Shown: positions 1-8,675 of the stretch, in pieces
How positions within the stretch are numbered: position 1 is the first letter of the stretch
How the letters are laid out: each line of letters opens with the position of its first letter
NCBI GenBank assembly: GCA_036337295.1
Contig: JAYZEN010000007.1
Location: 310,001-374,000, forward strand
Direction of reading: 5' to 3'
DNA length: 64,000 bases
Origin: Ketobacter sp036337295
GTDB lineage: Bacteria; Pseudomonadota; Gammaproteobacteria; Pseudomonadales; Ketobacteraceae
Notes under the pieces: model-generated
Told to the model about the DNA's origin: nothing
Database searches by the model: none
The model's input: only the letters and a program-made list of their open reading frames with translations
Program-made: the position numbers and the translations under genes

Positions 1-26
1 TTGCGTAACTGCTTGATCTATTAAAA

Positions 27-524
27 TCAGGCAGTTGCCAGCATCCTGTGGGCTGCATTCAGGTTGCGGCGGCCATTGGCCTGGTATACCGACACCTGAT
101 TGGCGGTGCCCTTGATGATCGACATCAGGTGCTCCATGGAGTTCTGGGCGTGGGCCAGAATCTTGCCATTGACCCGGTTCAGGCGAGCACAGGCGTTCAT
201 GGTGTCCGCCAGCTTCTCCCAACCGCTTTGGAAACGGGCCTGCCAGGTAGGGGGGACTTGTTGTACGAACAGGTCAAAGCCCTGCTTGTCCAGTTGCAGC
301 CCCATATCCGCCATGGCCTGACGCCGGGCATGATCCGCCTGATCCAGTTCCATCAGCAGTTGGGTTTTGCGGGACAGCAAGGCGGAATGGGCAGTATATT
401 GCCGCTGCTCCAGGATGGATTTTTCCTCCTGCAATACGGTTTTCAGGGTTTGAGCCAGTGCATAATCTTTTTCGATTGCCCGTAACAGCTGTTGCGCGGC
501 CTGGGGGGACACTTGGTTAGTCAT
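27..524 (-). CDS. flgN: Flagellar export chaperone FlgN
   Basis: This 165-residue, mostly helical, Gln/Leu/Ala-rich protein has the size and coiled-coil character of the FlgN family. FlgN is a cytoplasmic chaperone that binds the C-termini of the hook-filament junction proteins FlgK and FlgL and delivers them to the export gate. The call rests on that profile plus position: it lies directly downstream of flgM on the same strand, as in Pseudomonas-type flgM-flgN units, and its clients flgK and flgL are encoded at 11522-14738. The start is an ATG on the minus strand at 524. The 26 bases to the left edge of the window are too few to assign. Confidence 0.88.
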   Translation of the reverse strand: MTNQVSPQAAQQLLRAIEKDYALAQTLKTVLQEEKSILEQRQYTAHSALLSRKTQLLMELDQADHARRQAMADMGLQLDKQGFDLFVQQVPPTWQARFQSGWEKLADTMNACARLNRVNGKILAHAQNSMEHLMSIIKGTANQVSVYQANGRRNLNAAHRMLATA

Positions 525-610
525 AGCAACTCCGAAACATCAAACCAAAGGGATGTGTTCAGAAAATAGCAATTTGCGTGCCGGAGTCGTGAGGTTGACT
601 GCAGGTAGGA

Positions 611-922
611 TTAAAACAGGGAATCGCTTTCCAGCATTTTGCGGGCGATGGACTGGGCGTTGATTTTGTAGCTGCCGTCCGCCAAAGCCGCTTTCAGGGC
701 TTCGACTTTGTCCTGGTTGACCGGAGCGTCGGTTTCCATTTGCTGGCTGACCCGGTTGAGGGCCTGGGCTTCAGGGCTGATTTTGACGGTTTCTGCGTTG
801 GCGGATTCCGCTTTGGCCGTGGTTTTTTTGGCATCAGCCTCAGACACGCCAACCTTCTGGCCGCCACGGGCCTTGTTGGAGTTTACCTGGTTGCTGTTTA
901 AGCCATTGATTTCCATAGCCAT
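611..922 (-). CDS. flgM: Anti-sigma-28 factor FlgM
   Basis: This 103-residue protein begins MAMEINGLN and ends with the helical FlgM region (KVEALKAALADGSYKI and IARKMLESDSLF), which binds and inhibits sigma-28 (FliA). FlgM is exported through the finished hook, which releases sigma-28 for late genes. The longer reading back to 961 is not used. The ATG at 922 has an AAAGG ribosome site about 9 bases upstream and gives the usual family N-terminus. A near-consensus sigma-28 promoter sits 41 bases upstream at 963-989 on the same strand, so flgM is probably feedback controlled by the sigma factor it inhibits. Confidence 0.93.
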   Translation of the reverse strand: MAMEINGLNSNQVNSNKARGGQKVGVSEADAKKTTAKAESANAETVKISPEAQALNRVSQQMETDAPVNQDKVEALKAALADGSYKINAQSIARKMLESDSLF

Positions 923-962
923 CTTTGTACGCCTTTGCTGAAATACTGCGTTGTTATCCAAT

Positions 963-989
963 ATATCGGCTGGTATCGCAGTAACTTTA
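963..989 (-). promoter_or_regulatory. Sigma-28 (FliA) promoter of flgM-flgN
   Basis: On the minus strand the sequence reads TAAAGTTA, 11 bases, GCCGATAT, which matches the enterobacterial and pseudomonad FliA consensus (TAAAGTTT-N11-GCCGATAA) at all but the last base of each box. It lies 41 bases before the flgM start codon. Confidence 0.85.
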
Positions 990-1039
990 GTTTATTTATG
1001 CACAAAATATTCATTTGTGCCACTGTGTTTATCGGCCGC

Positions 1040-1741
1040 TTACAGGCTGACTTTAATCAGCCCCGGCGCGGTGATCCTGCCTTCCACCACTTTGTTGGAG
1101 TTGGTATTGCGCACCCGGATCAGCTCGCCATAAGCACCGTCCTCCATGGCCAGTCCGGTGGCACGAATACTGAGGCCCGGCCCTTCTGCCACAATCATTA
1201 CCTTCTCACCCCGGTTGATCATTCTGGCTGGGTCCACCAGGGCCGGGGTCATGACCTGTTCCGCCTGAATGGGGCGTTTGGCCACAAAGCCGTCCAGCTC
1301 TGCCATGGACTGAAAATAGCCGCCGTGGAGGAGGGAGACATCCACCAGTTCCAGGCGCAGATCCGATGGGCTCAAGTGCGTGCCTTTGGCGATGGGAAGA
1401 TCGGAAATAACCACATGATCAAAGGCTTGTACTGTGACCGGTACATGTATGGACCAACTTTCCGGCCCGGCGCAGGTGACTTTGAAGGTCAGTCGGCCGG
1501 TGCTGCGATTACGGGGGCGATGCTTCAGTTGCAGAGCCTGACCACAGGCCGCCAGACGCAGGCGGGGGTCAATGGGCTGGATCTCAACGGCCATATCCTG
1601 GTAGTGACCCGTATGGGATTCAGTGACGTACAGCTCAATGGCCTCGTCGATCTGCTGCTGGATATCGGTGGCCGCAGCCTGGGAAATGCTCGTCAATACC
1701 AGGCTCAGAAGGGCCATGATCAACCGGACTGGCATCGACAT
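1040..1741 (-). CDS. flgA: Flagellar P-ring assembly chaperone FlgA
   Basis: This 233-residue periplasmic protein starts with a signal peptide (MSMPVRLIMALLSLVLTS, cleavage likely near AAA). The C-terminal half is a SAF-like region with the family pattern of an MTPALVDPARMINRGEKV segment and the ending VVEGRITAPGLIKVSL. FlgA assists polymerisation of FlgI into the P ring around the rod, and flgI is encoded at 9386. Upstream ATG codons at 1861 and 1768 are in frame but would bury the signal peptide, so 1741 is preferred. It is divergent from cheV, the arrangement seen in Pseudomonas. Confidence 0.92.
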   Translation of the reverse strand: MSMPVRLIMALLSLVLTSISQAAATDIQQQIDEAIELYVTESHTGHYQDMAVEIQPIDPRLRLAACGQALQLKHRPRNRSTGRLTFKVTCAGPESWSIHVPVTVQAFDHVVISDLPIAKGTHLSPSDLRLELVDVSLLHGGYFQSMAELDGFVAKRPIQAEQVMTPALVDPARMINRGEKVMIVAEGPGLSIRATGLAMEDGAYGELIRVRNTNSNKVVEGRITAPGLIKVSL

Positions 1742-1897
1742 TATAATTTCTCGTCGCTCGCTGTTCATTTGTCTGTTTTGACCTATTCTGAAGGAATGGT
1801 GTGTTAAAACAGTCATCTGCCACTTTATTGACAAAATGACTGCTCTTTGAATGTCAAGCAAAGGTTATGCCGTAAGGTACGAACACGGAGTTTTTAT

Positions 1898-2845
1898 ATG
1901 GCTGGGGTGCTGGATACAGTCGATCAACGAACGCAACTGGTGGGACAGAACCGGTTGGAGTTGTTGCTCTTCAGATTGAGTGACGACCAGATCTACGGGA
2001 TCAATGTATTTAAAGTTCGCGAAGTATTGCAGTGCCCGAAACTGACCGAGATACCGCAACGAAATCCTGTGGTGAGAGGGATTGCCCACATCCGTGGCGG
2101 TACCATTTCGGTGATGGATATGAATCTGGCGATGGGTAACCAGCCGCTGGACGATATCGAAAACTGCTTCGTGATTATCTCCGAATACAATATGGCGATT
2201 CAGGGCTTTCTGGTGAAGGCGGTGGAGCGCATCGTTAACCTCAACTGGGAAAACATCCATCCACCACCGAAGGGTGCCGGCAAAGGCAATTATCTGACCG
2301 CGGTAACGGAAGTGGATAATCGCATCGTGGAAATCATCGATGTGGAGAAAATCCTGTCGGAAGTGTCCCCCATGCAGGAGGAAATTTCCGCAGAGGTGAT
2401 TCACCAGGATACGGTAGATCGGGCCAGTACCAGCGACCTGGCGGTGTTGATTGCCGATGATTCCAGTGTGGCACGCAAACAAATCAAACGCTGCGTGGAA
2501 AAGGTGGGTGTCAAAACCCACGTGGTGGCCGATGGGCGGCAGGCGCTGGACCATATCCGCGAGATTGTGGAAGCGGGAGAGGCCATCACCGACCGTTACA
2601 TCATGCTGATTTCCGATATCGAGATGCCGGAAATGGATGGCTATACCCTGACGGCCTCCATTCGGGAGGACCCCAGAACCCAAAATCTGCATGTGCTGTT
2701 GCACACCTCACTGAGCGGCGTGTTCAACGAGGCCATGGTGAAACGGGTGGGGGCTGACAATTTTCTGGCGAAGTTCAAGCCGGATAAACTGGCAGATCTT
2801 GTTCAGGAGCGGGTAAACAGCGCGCTTGAGCAACACAATGGTTAG
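1898..2845 (+). CDS. cheV: Chemotaxis coupling protein CheV (CheW-REC fusion)
   Basis: This 315-residue protein has an N-terminal CheW-like domain (about residues 20-160; REVLQCP, GIAHIRGGTISVMDM) followed by a CheY-like receiver domain (about 180-305; VLIADDSS, ISDIEMPEMDGY with the phospho-acceptor Asp, and a HTSLSG segment). CheV couples receptors to CheA and can be phosphorylated on its receiver, tuning adaptation. The ATG at 1898 is used because CACGGAG lies 7 bases upstream and the reading begins with the family's MAGVLDTVDQRTQL type start. It lies just upstream of a cheR, and the pair is the standard cheV-cheR unit beside flgA. Confidence 0.95.
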   Translation: MAGVLDTVDQRTQLVGQNRLELLLFRLSDDQIYGINVFKVREVLQCPKLTEIPQRNPVVRGIAHIRGGTISVMDMNLAMGNQPLDDIENCFVIISEYNMAIQGFLVKAVERIVNLNWENIHPPPKGAGKGNYLTAVTEVDNRIVEIIDVEKILSEVSPMQEEISAEVIHQDTVDRASTSDLAVLIADDSSVARKQIKRCVEKVGVKTHVVADGRQALDHIREIVEAGEAITDRYIMLISDIEMPEMDGYTLTASIREDPRTQNLHVLLHTSLSGVFNEAMVKRVGADNFLAKFKPDKLADLVQERVNSALEQHNG

Positions 2846-2904
2846 GCCCTCTGCCTTCGCTGCAAAGGGCTCCCATTTCAATTCAAGGATGAGCAACGGC
2901 TGAT

Positions 2905-3750
2905 ATGGTGTTTCCCAATCGCGACAATTCCCGCTTTGAGCAGGGGGAATACGCCCAGTTTCGCCAGTATCTCGAGAAAGCCTGCGGGATTTTGCTGGGT
3001 GATAATAAGAATTACCTGATCGACAGTCGACTGCGTAAGTTGATGAAAGACCAGGGCATACAGTCATTGATGGATCTGGTGCGCGAGATTGATCGACCCG
3101 GTGCCAGGAACCTGCGCCAGGAAGTGATCGACGCCATGACCACCAACGAAACGTTGTGGTTTCGTGACCGGCATCCTTTCGTATATCTGCAGGAAACCCT
3201 GCTGCCGGAGTTGGCGAAAAATCCGGGTGAGATATCCATCTGGTGTGCGGCCTGCTCCACCGGGCAGGAACCGTACTCCATCTCCATTTGTGTAGAAGAG
3301 CTGCGCCGGCGTAATTTTTCCCTGGCGAACAAGCCGATCAAGTTGTTGGCGACGGATATTTCCAGTCGCGTTCTGGATCAGGCGCGCAAGGGTGTGTATG
3401 AACCACTTGCCCTGAAGCGGGGTATGACCGATGAGCGGCTGAATCAGCACTTTATTGCCGCCGCGGACGGCCGTTGGGAGATCAAACCGGAAATTCGTCG
3501 CCGCATCGACTTCCGCCCCATTAACCTGAAGGAAAACTTCTCCACCCTGGGCAAGTTTGATGTGGTGTTCTGCCGCAACGTCTTGATTTATTTCTCCAGT
3601 GAGCTGCAACTGCAGATCATCACCAACATCCATAGAGTGTTGAAACCCGGTGGTTACCTGTTTCTCGGTGGCTCGGAAACTCCCAAAGGCCTGAACGACT
3701 TGTTCGAGATCCAGTATTATTCCCCCGGGGTGGTGTACGTTAAGAAGTAG
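2905..3750 (+). CDS. cheR: Chemotaxis protein methyltransferase CheR (first copy)
   Basis: This 281-residue protein has an N-terminal CheR all-alpha domain and a SAM-dependent methyltransferase domain with motif I in WCAACSTGQEPYS (about residues 113-125) and FDVVFCRNVLIYF near 225. It transfers methyl groups from S-adenosylmethionine to glutamates of chemoreceptors. It is the flagellar-cluster copy, next to cheV. A second, divergent cheR lies in the CheD-containing operon at 40671. The pair suggests two adaptation systems or a shared receptor pool. Confidence 0.95.
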   Translation: MVFPNRDNSRFEQGEYAQFRQYLEKACGILLGDNKNYLIDSRLRKLMKDQGIQSLMDLVREIDRPGARNLRQEVIDAMTTNETLWFRDRHPFVYLQETLLPELAKNPGEISIWCAACSTGQEPYSISICVEELRRRNFSLANKPIKLLATDISSRVLDQARKGVYEPLALKRGMTDERLNQHFIAAADGRWEIKPEIRRRIDFRPINLKENFSTLGKFDVVFCRNVLIYFSSELQLQIITNIHRVLKPGGYLFLGGSETPKGLNDLFEIQYYSPGVVYVKK

Positions 3751-3845
3751 CGGTTTTGCCGCCTTCGGTAAGCGTTTGCCGCCCTGGCCCCTCCTGTTCC
3801 TCCTGAAATCCTCTAACACCCTGAATTTATAAGAATCATCGCTGA

Positions 3846-3860
3846 TGGCACAAGGGTTGC
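3846..3860 (+). promoter_or_regulatory. Sigma-54 promoter of flgBCDE
   Basis: TGGCAC, 5 bases, TTGC followed by TTT is a perfect -24/-12 element with GG-N10-GC spacing. It lies 70 bases before the flgB start. In this lineage such promoters are activated by FleQ or FleR, both encoded in the window. Confidence 0.85.
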
Positions 3861-3929
3861 TTTATTGCTCTTAACGAAATCTGCATTGCCGGTTTAATGG
3901 CGCAGAGGAAAGAGGTGTAAGAGGGCAGC

Positions 3930-4334
3930 ATGGCGATCAGCATTGATAAACACATCGGACTTTACCAGCACGCGCTGGAGTTGCGTTCGCAACGGGCTAA
4001 TGTGCTGGCCAACAATATCGCGAATGCGGATACCCCGGGGTACCAGGCCCGGGATCTGGATTTTCAGCAGATGCTGAAAGCCAGAATGGGAGAGGGGACA
4101 GAGATGGTGCCGGTGTCTGCGTCGGATGACAAACATTTCCTCTCGGTTTCCCAGGCTGACACCATCACCGGCCTGAAATTCCGCAACCCGACCAATCCCG
4201 CCATTGATGGCAATACCGTGGATGCCCAGTTGGAAAAAACTGAGTTTGTGCGCAACACCATGGAATACCAGGCGGCCTTTGAATTTCTCAATGGCAAGAT
4301 CAAGTCGCTGATGTCGGCCATCAGAGGAGAATAA
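3930..4334 (+). CDS. flgB: Flagellar proximal rod protein FlgB
   Basis: This 134-residue protein has the flagellar axial N-terminal signature ANVLANNIANADTPGYQARDLDF (residues about 24-46, key residues NNIAN and PGY) and a C-terminal heptad region (FVRNTMEYQAAFEFLNGKI). FlgB forms the proximal rod connecting the MS ring to the distal rod. It is first gene of flgBCDE, behind the sigma-54 promoter at 3846, and is followed after 2 bases by flgC. Confidence 0.96.
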   Translation: MAISIDKHIGLYQHALELRSQRANVLANNIANADTPGYQARDLDFQQMLKARMGEGTEMVPVSASDDKHFLSVSQADTITGLKFRNPTNPAIDGNTVDAQLEKTEFVRNTMEYQAAFEFLNGKIKSLMSAIRGE

Positions 4335-4336
4335 TC

Positions 4337-4780
4337 ATGTCTTTAATGAATGTGTTTGATATTGCCGGCAGTGGGATGAGCGCCCAAACCACGCGCCTGA
4401 ATACCGTGAGTTCGAATATTGCCAATGCTGAAAGCGTCAGCAGCAATATGGATGAAACCTATCGGGCCAGGGAGCCGATCTTCAAGGCGCAACTGCAGGC
4501 GGCTATGTCCAATCAGCCATTCGACTTCAGTGCCCGGCAAATGGATGCCGGCGGTGGTGTGATGGTGCAGGGGATTGTGGAGAGCGACGCGCCTCTGCAG
4601 ATGCGTTATGAACCGGATCACCCCATGGCAGATGACAATGGCTATGTGGCTTATCCCAACGTCAATGTTGTCGAAGAGATGGCTAACATGATCAGTGCAT
4701 CGCGGGCCTTTCAAACCAACGTGGACGTGATGAGCTCGGCTAAGACCATGATGCAGCAAGTGCTGAGTCTGGGTCGTTAA
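4337..4780 (+). CDS. flgC: Flagellar proximal rod protein FlgC
   Basis: This 147-residue axial protein has an N-terminal rod motif (TVSSNIANAESVSSN) and a C-terminal coiled segment ending in MMQQVLSLGR. The central GYVAYPNVNVVEEMANMI block is typical of FlgC. The ATG is preceded by AGAGGAGA. FlgC assembles with FlgB and FlgF into the proximal rod. Confidence 0.96.
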   Translation: MSLMNVFDIAGSGMSAQTTRLNTVSSNIANAESVSSNMDETYRAREPIFKAQLQAAMSNQPFDFSARQMDAGGGVMVQGIVESDAPLQMRYEPDHPMADDNGYVAYPNVNVVEEMANMISASRAFQTNVDVMSSAKTMMQQVLSLGR

Positions 4781-4796
4781 GGGGAGGGTCTGAATT

Positions 4797-5477
4797 ATGG
4801 CAGTCACAGGTGTAGACGCAAACAATGTTCTGAGTGATCTCTCGATTCGGAACAAATCAGAAACTGAAAAATCCCAGGCGGCCGCGGATAAGGATATGTT
4901 CATGCGGCTGCTGTTGGCCCAGATAGAAAACCAGGACCCCCTCAAGCCCACCGATCAGACGGACTTTGTTGCCCAGCTGGCGCAGTTCAGTTCCCTGGAG
5001 GGCATCCAGAATCTGGCCAGTACCGTGGAAGACATCGGCTCTGTGTACCGTTCCAGCCAGGCATTGCAGGCGACGGCTTTGGTAGGACGCGAGGTGTTGG
5101 TGAGCGGTCAGGTGGGTTACCTTGAAACCGGCGGCACTATCAACGGCACCATTGAGGCTGGCCAGGCCTCCGGCGATGTCATGATGATTGTGAAAGATGC
5201 CAGCGGCCAGGTCGTGGCGAATCGGGACCTGGGCAATATCGGTAGTGCAGAAACACCCTTTAGCTGGGACGGCACCAATAATGTGGGTGAGGCGTTGCCG
5301 GAAGGACTGTATTCAATCTCCATTGAGGGCACGCTCTCGGGAGAAAACGAAGCATTGGTTACCAGTATCTACAGCCGCGTGAACAGCGTCAGTATTGTGG
5401 ACAACCAGGGCGGTATGTTGCTTAACCTGAATGGTATTGGTCAGGTTGAGTCCACTGAAATTCAAGAAGTGCGTTGA
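4797..5477 (+). CDS. flgD: Hook assembly scaffold protein FlgD
   Basis: This 226-residue protein has the conserved N-terminal FlgD export and capping block (DMFMRLLLAQIENQDPLKP and DFVAQLAQFSSLEGIQN, residues about 33-75) and a C-terminal FLN/tudor-like region (VGREVLVSG, SWDGTNNVGEALPEGLY). FlgD caps the growing hook so that FlgE subunits polymerise. It is not kept in the finished flagellum. Confidence 0.95.
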   Translation: MAVTGVDANNVLSDLSIRNKSETEKSQAAADKDMFMRLLLAQIENQDPLKPTDQTDFVAQLAQFSSLEGIQNLASTVEDIGSVYRSSQALQATALVGREVLVSGQVGYLETGGTINGTIEAGQASGDVMMIVKDASGQVVANRDLGNIGSAETPFSWDGTNNVGEALPEGLYSISIEGTLSGENEALVTSIYSRVNSVSIVDNQGGMLLNLNGIGQVESTEIQEVR

Positions 5478-5492
5478 TAGCAGGAGAAAGTC

Positions 5493-6830
5493 ATGGGTTT
5501 TAATATTGCGTTAAGTGGTTTGAATGCGGCGCAATCGCAACTGGACGTCACCAGCAATAATATTGCGAACGTGGAGACCACCGGTTTCAAGGGGTCGCGT
5601 ACCGCATTCGGTGATATCTATGCCAATTCAGCTTTTGGTAACAGCGACACCGCCATCGGTAATGGTGTGTTGCTGCAACAGGTTCAACAGTTGTTTGATC
5701 AGGGTAATCTTGACTTTACCTCACAGGCACTGGATCTGGCCATCAGCGGCGAGGGCTTCTTCGTGCTGTCTCCTGATCAGATCAGCCAGGAGCGGGTTTA
5801 TACCCGGGCGGGCAACTTCGGCGTGGATGAAAACGGTTTTGTGGTGAACTCTGCTAACCAGTATCTGCAAGTGTTTCCGGTAAACGATGATGGCTCGGTG
5901 ACGGCTACTGCGCTCTCAAGTACCACTCCCTTGCAATTGCCGGACACTGCCGGTGCGCCGCAGGCCACGGCTGAAGTGGAGATTGGTGTCAATTTGCCGG
6001 CCAATGCCGGCAACATCAGTGTTGATGCATTCGATCCGACGGACTCCAATACGTATTCTGCTTCCACATCCATCACGTTGTATGACAGTCTGGGTGATTC
6101 TCATATTGCGACCGCATACTTTGTGAAGGAGCCCAACCTGGGCGCCAGTGGCTTTCAGAATACCTGGGGTGTATTTTTGACGGTAACCGACGATACCGGC
6201 GCCCAGAATATTGTGGACGTCTATGATGGCGTGGGCGGTGCCCTGAGCCCAGAGGTGAACGCCGGTGGTGTCGCTTATGGTGTGCTGTCTTTTGACTCCC
6301 AGGGTGTGTTCCAGGGTACTGACCCCGCTTCCGGTATTTATACAGATCAGTTTTCGTTCCTCACCAATGGCGCAGACACCACTCAACAGGTGTACTTCGA
6401 TTTTGCCGGCAATACACCGACCCAGTTTGCGTCACCGTTTTCGGTATCCTCGCTTTCCCAGGACGGTTTCACCATCGGTCGCCTGACTGGATTGAGTGTG
6501 GACGACCAGGGTGTGATCCAGGCTACGTATTCCAATGGTCAAACCACGGCGGTGGGTAAGGTGGCATTGGCGCGCTTCTCCAACCCGCAGGGATTGTTGC
6601 AGGTGGGCAATACCACCTGGCGTTCCTCCACCCAGTCAGGGGAGCCAATTCCCGGAGAGGCGGGAACCTCCAGCTTTGGTTTGATTCAATCCGGGGCCCT
6701 GGAAACTTCGAACATTGACCTGACCAAGGAACTGGTAACGCTGATTACGTCGCAGCGTAACTTCCAGGCTAATGCGAAGTCCATCGAAACGTCTAACGCG
6801 GTGACCCAGACCATTATCCAGATTCGATAG
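5493..6830 (+). CDS. flgE: Flagellar hook protein FlgE
   Basis: This 445-residue protein starts MGFNIALSGLNAAQSQLDV with the NNIANVETTGFKGSR axial motif, carries the LAISGEGFF block, and ends in the typical C-terminal coil (VTLITSQRNFQANAKSIETSN). It forms the universal-joint hook. The length is within the normal range of 400-470. The SD is AGGAGAAA. A strong terminator follows immediately, so flgBCDE is a self-contained transcription unit. Confidence 0.96.
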   Translation: MGFNIALSGLNAAQSQLDVTSNNIANVETTGFKGSRTAFGDIYANSAFGNSDTAIGNGVLLQQVQQLFDQGNLDFTSQALDLAISGEGFFVLSPDQISQERVYTRAGNFGVDENGFVVNSANQYLQVFPVNDDGSVTATALSSTTPLQLPDTAGAPQATAEVEIGVNLPANAGNISVDAFDPTDSNTYSASTSITLYDSLGDSHIATAYFVKEPNLGASGFQNTWGVFLTVTDDTGAQNIVDVYDGVGGALSPEVNAGGVAYGVLSFDSQGVFQGTDPASGIYTDQFSFLTNGADTTQQVYFDFAGNTPTQFASPFSVSSLSQDGFTIGRLTGLSVDDQGVIQATYSNGQTTAVGKVALARFSNPQGLLQVGNTTWRSSTQSGEPIPGEAGTSSFGLIQSGALETSNIDLTKELVTLITSQRNFQANAKSIETSNAVTQTIIQIR

Positions 6831-6843
6831 TCGTAAGCTGATC

Positions 6844-6875
6844 AAAAATCCCCGCCCTGCGGGGATTTTTTTTTG
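6844..6875. terminator. Rho-independent terminator after flgE
   Basis: A GC-rich stem CCCCGC/GCGGGG with a CCT loop is flanked by A5 on the left and T8 on the right. It looks efficient on the plus strand and could also act on the minus strand. It separates flgBCDE from flgF-L. Confidence 0.9.
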
Positions 6876-6968
6876 CCTCGAAACTTGGTTTGGTCCCAAG
6901 CGTGGGTATTGCTCGTTGAGTTGGTAACAGAACAGAAAAGTGAATGGAACGTTGAATTGAAAGTGAAT

Positions 6969-6983
6969 TGGCAAGTGAATTGC
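6969..6983 (+). promoter_or_regulatory. Probable sigma-54 promoter of flgFGHIJKL
   Basis: TGGCAA, 5 bases, TTGC keeps the invariant GG-N10-GC spacing, with one mismatch (A for C) in the -24 box. It lies 54 bases before flgF and follows the flgE terminator, where a new promoter is needed. Confidence 0.65.
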
Positions 6984-7037
6984 AGATTGTCACTTATTGA
7001 TGAAAAACGATGAGTATTTGACGCGGCGGAATGCATC

Positions 7038-7775
7038 ATGGACAAGTTTCTCTATATCTCAATGACCGGAGCCAAAGAGGCCCTGGATGCGCAACGGCTG
7101 AGAGCCAATAACCTGGCGAACGTATCCACCACCGGGTTCAAAGCGGATTTTCACCAGTATCGCAGCATGTCGGTGTTCGGCGAGCACTATCCGTCCCGTG
7201 CCTATGCCATGAGTGAGCGTCCGGGCACAGATACCAGCAGTGGTACCTATATGGAAACCGCCCGCGATCTGGACTTGGCAATCAAAGGAGATGGCTGGTT
7301 TGCGGTGCAGATGCCCGATGGCTCTGAAGCCTATACCCGCGCCGGCGATCTGAAGCGGGATGTGACCGGTGCCGTTACCACGGGGACCGGATTACCCATC
7401 ATGAGTGATGGTGGTCCGTTGGTGTTGCCCGAATACGAAAAACTGGTGGTGGGTGTGGACGGCACATTGTCCATCACCGGATTGGGCGAGGATGCACTGT
7501 CGCTGACGCAAGTTGCCCGACTCAAGCTGGTCAATCCACCCGCCGGTGAAATGGAAAAAGGTGAAGATGGTTTGTTCCGATTGAAGGGTGGCGGGGAATT
7601 GCAATCCGATCCGGAAGTGCAGGTGGTCAATGGCATGCTGGAAGGCTCCAACGTGAACCCGGTCAACGAAATGACCGCCATCATCTCGCACGCACGTCTG
7701 TATGAAATGAACGTGAAGATGATGCAGGCCGCCAAAGAAATGGACGAGGCCTCGGCACGGATCATGCAGAACTAG
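7038..7775 (+). CDS. flgF: Flagellar proximal rod protein FlgF
   Basis: This 245-residue protein begins MDKFLYISMTGAKEALDAQ with the NNLANVSTTGFKADF motif, a DLDLAIKGDGWFAVQ block and the C-terminal coil LYEMNVKMMQAAKEMDEASARIM. FlgF is one of the proximal rod subunits and is homologous to FlgG and FlgE. It is the first gene of the second rod and ring operon. Confidence 0.96.
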   Translation: MDKFLYISMTGAKEALDAQRLRANNLANVSTTGFKADFHQYRSMSVFGEHYPSRAYAMSERPGTDTSSGTYMETARDLDLAIKGDGWFAVQMPDGSEAYTRAGDLKRDVTGAVTTGTGLPIMSDGGPLVLPEYEKLVVGVDGTLSITGLGEDALSLTQVARLKLVNPPAGEMEKGEDGLFRLKGGGELQSDPEVQVVNGMLEGSNVNPVNEMTAIISHARLYEMNVKMMQAAKEMDEASARIMQN

Positions 7776-7870
7776 GTAATGCGACGAATTAACGTCAGTA
7801 GCGTAATCAGAACGGCAATCCTTTTCCTTAATGTGGCAGTGGGTTGCCAGGCAAAACGGAGTAGTGAAAC

Positions 7871-8656
7871 ATGCACGCATCTCTTTGGGTAAGCAAAACC
7901 GGGTTAAGCGCACAGGATACCCGGCTGAAAACCATCTCCAACAACCTGGCCAACGTCAGTACCACCGGGTTCAAGCGGGATCGTGCGGTCTTTCAGGATT
8001 TGCTCTACCAGATCAACCGTCAACCCGGGGGACAGTCCTCCCAAAATACCGAGTTGCCCTCCGGATTACAGTTGGGTACCGGTGTGCGCATGGTGGCGAC
8101 GCAGAAAGAATTCACCATGGGCAATATCGAGGTCACGGATCAGGGCCTGGACATGGCGATTAATGGTCGCGGCTTTTTTCAGATCCTGATGCCGGATGGC
8201 TCCATCAACTACACCCGTGATGGCCAGTTTCAAGTGGACTCCACTGGCCAGGTGGTGACGTCCGGTGGCTTTCCTTTGGAGCCTGGTATTACGGTTCCGG
8301 AAGGCTTTCAGAATATCTCCATTGGTACCGATGGTGTGGTGACTGCGGTGGACGCGCAAACCGGCGACTCCACCCAGATCGGCAACGTGCAGTTGGCGGA
8401 TTTCATCAACCCGGCGGGATTGGAGGCCATGGGCTCCAACCTGTTTCGTGAAACGGTAGCCAGCGGTGCTCCCACCCAGGGTGAACCAGGGCAAAATGGA
8501 CTGGGACCCATCATTCAGGGCGCGTTGGAAAGCTCCAACGTGAATGTGGTGGAGGAGATGGTCAATATGATCGAAACCCAGCGTGCCTATGAAATGAATT
8601 CAAAAGTCATTTCCACTGTGGACCAGATGCTGCAGTTCATCGGACAGCAACTGTAA
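7871..8656 (+). CDS. flgG: Flagellar distal rod protein FlgG
   Basis: This 261-residue protein begins MHASLWVSKTGLSAQDTRL with the NNLANVSTTGFKRDR motif, GLDMAINGRGFFQI in the middle, and the C-terminal MIETQRAYEMNSKVIST block. It is the major distal rod subunit. The length of about 260 is diagnostic of FlgG. Confidence 0.97.
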   Translation: MHASLWVSKTGLSAQDTRLKTISNNLANVSTTGFKRDRAVFQDLLYQINRQPGGQSSQNTELPSGLQLGTGVRMVATQKEFTMGNIEVTDQGLDMAINGRGFFQILMPDGSINYTRDGQFQVDSTGQVVTSGGFPLEPGITVPEGFQNISIGTDGVVTAVDAQTGDSTQIGNVQLADFINPAGLEAMGSNLFRETVASGAPTQGEPGQNGLGPIIQGALESSNVNVVEEMVNMIETQRAYEMNSKVISTVDQMLQFIGQQL

Positions 8657-8675
8657 TTGTGAGTTGGAGATCATC

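Noticed and set aside
1828..1857. TTGACA and TGTCAA inverted boxes between flgA and cheV as divergent sigma-70 promoters
   Set aside because: Neither has a recognisable -10 box at 16-18 bases; the boxes may be incidental.
7834..7847. TGGCAG-N4-TTGC before flgG as a sigma-54 promoter
   Set aside because: The GG to GC spacing is 9 bases rather than the required 10, and flgG is in the run of the flgF operon.
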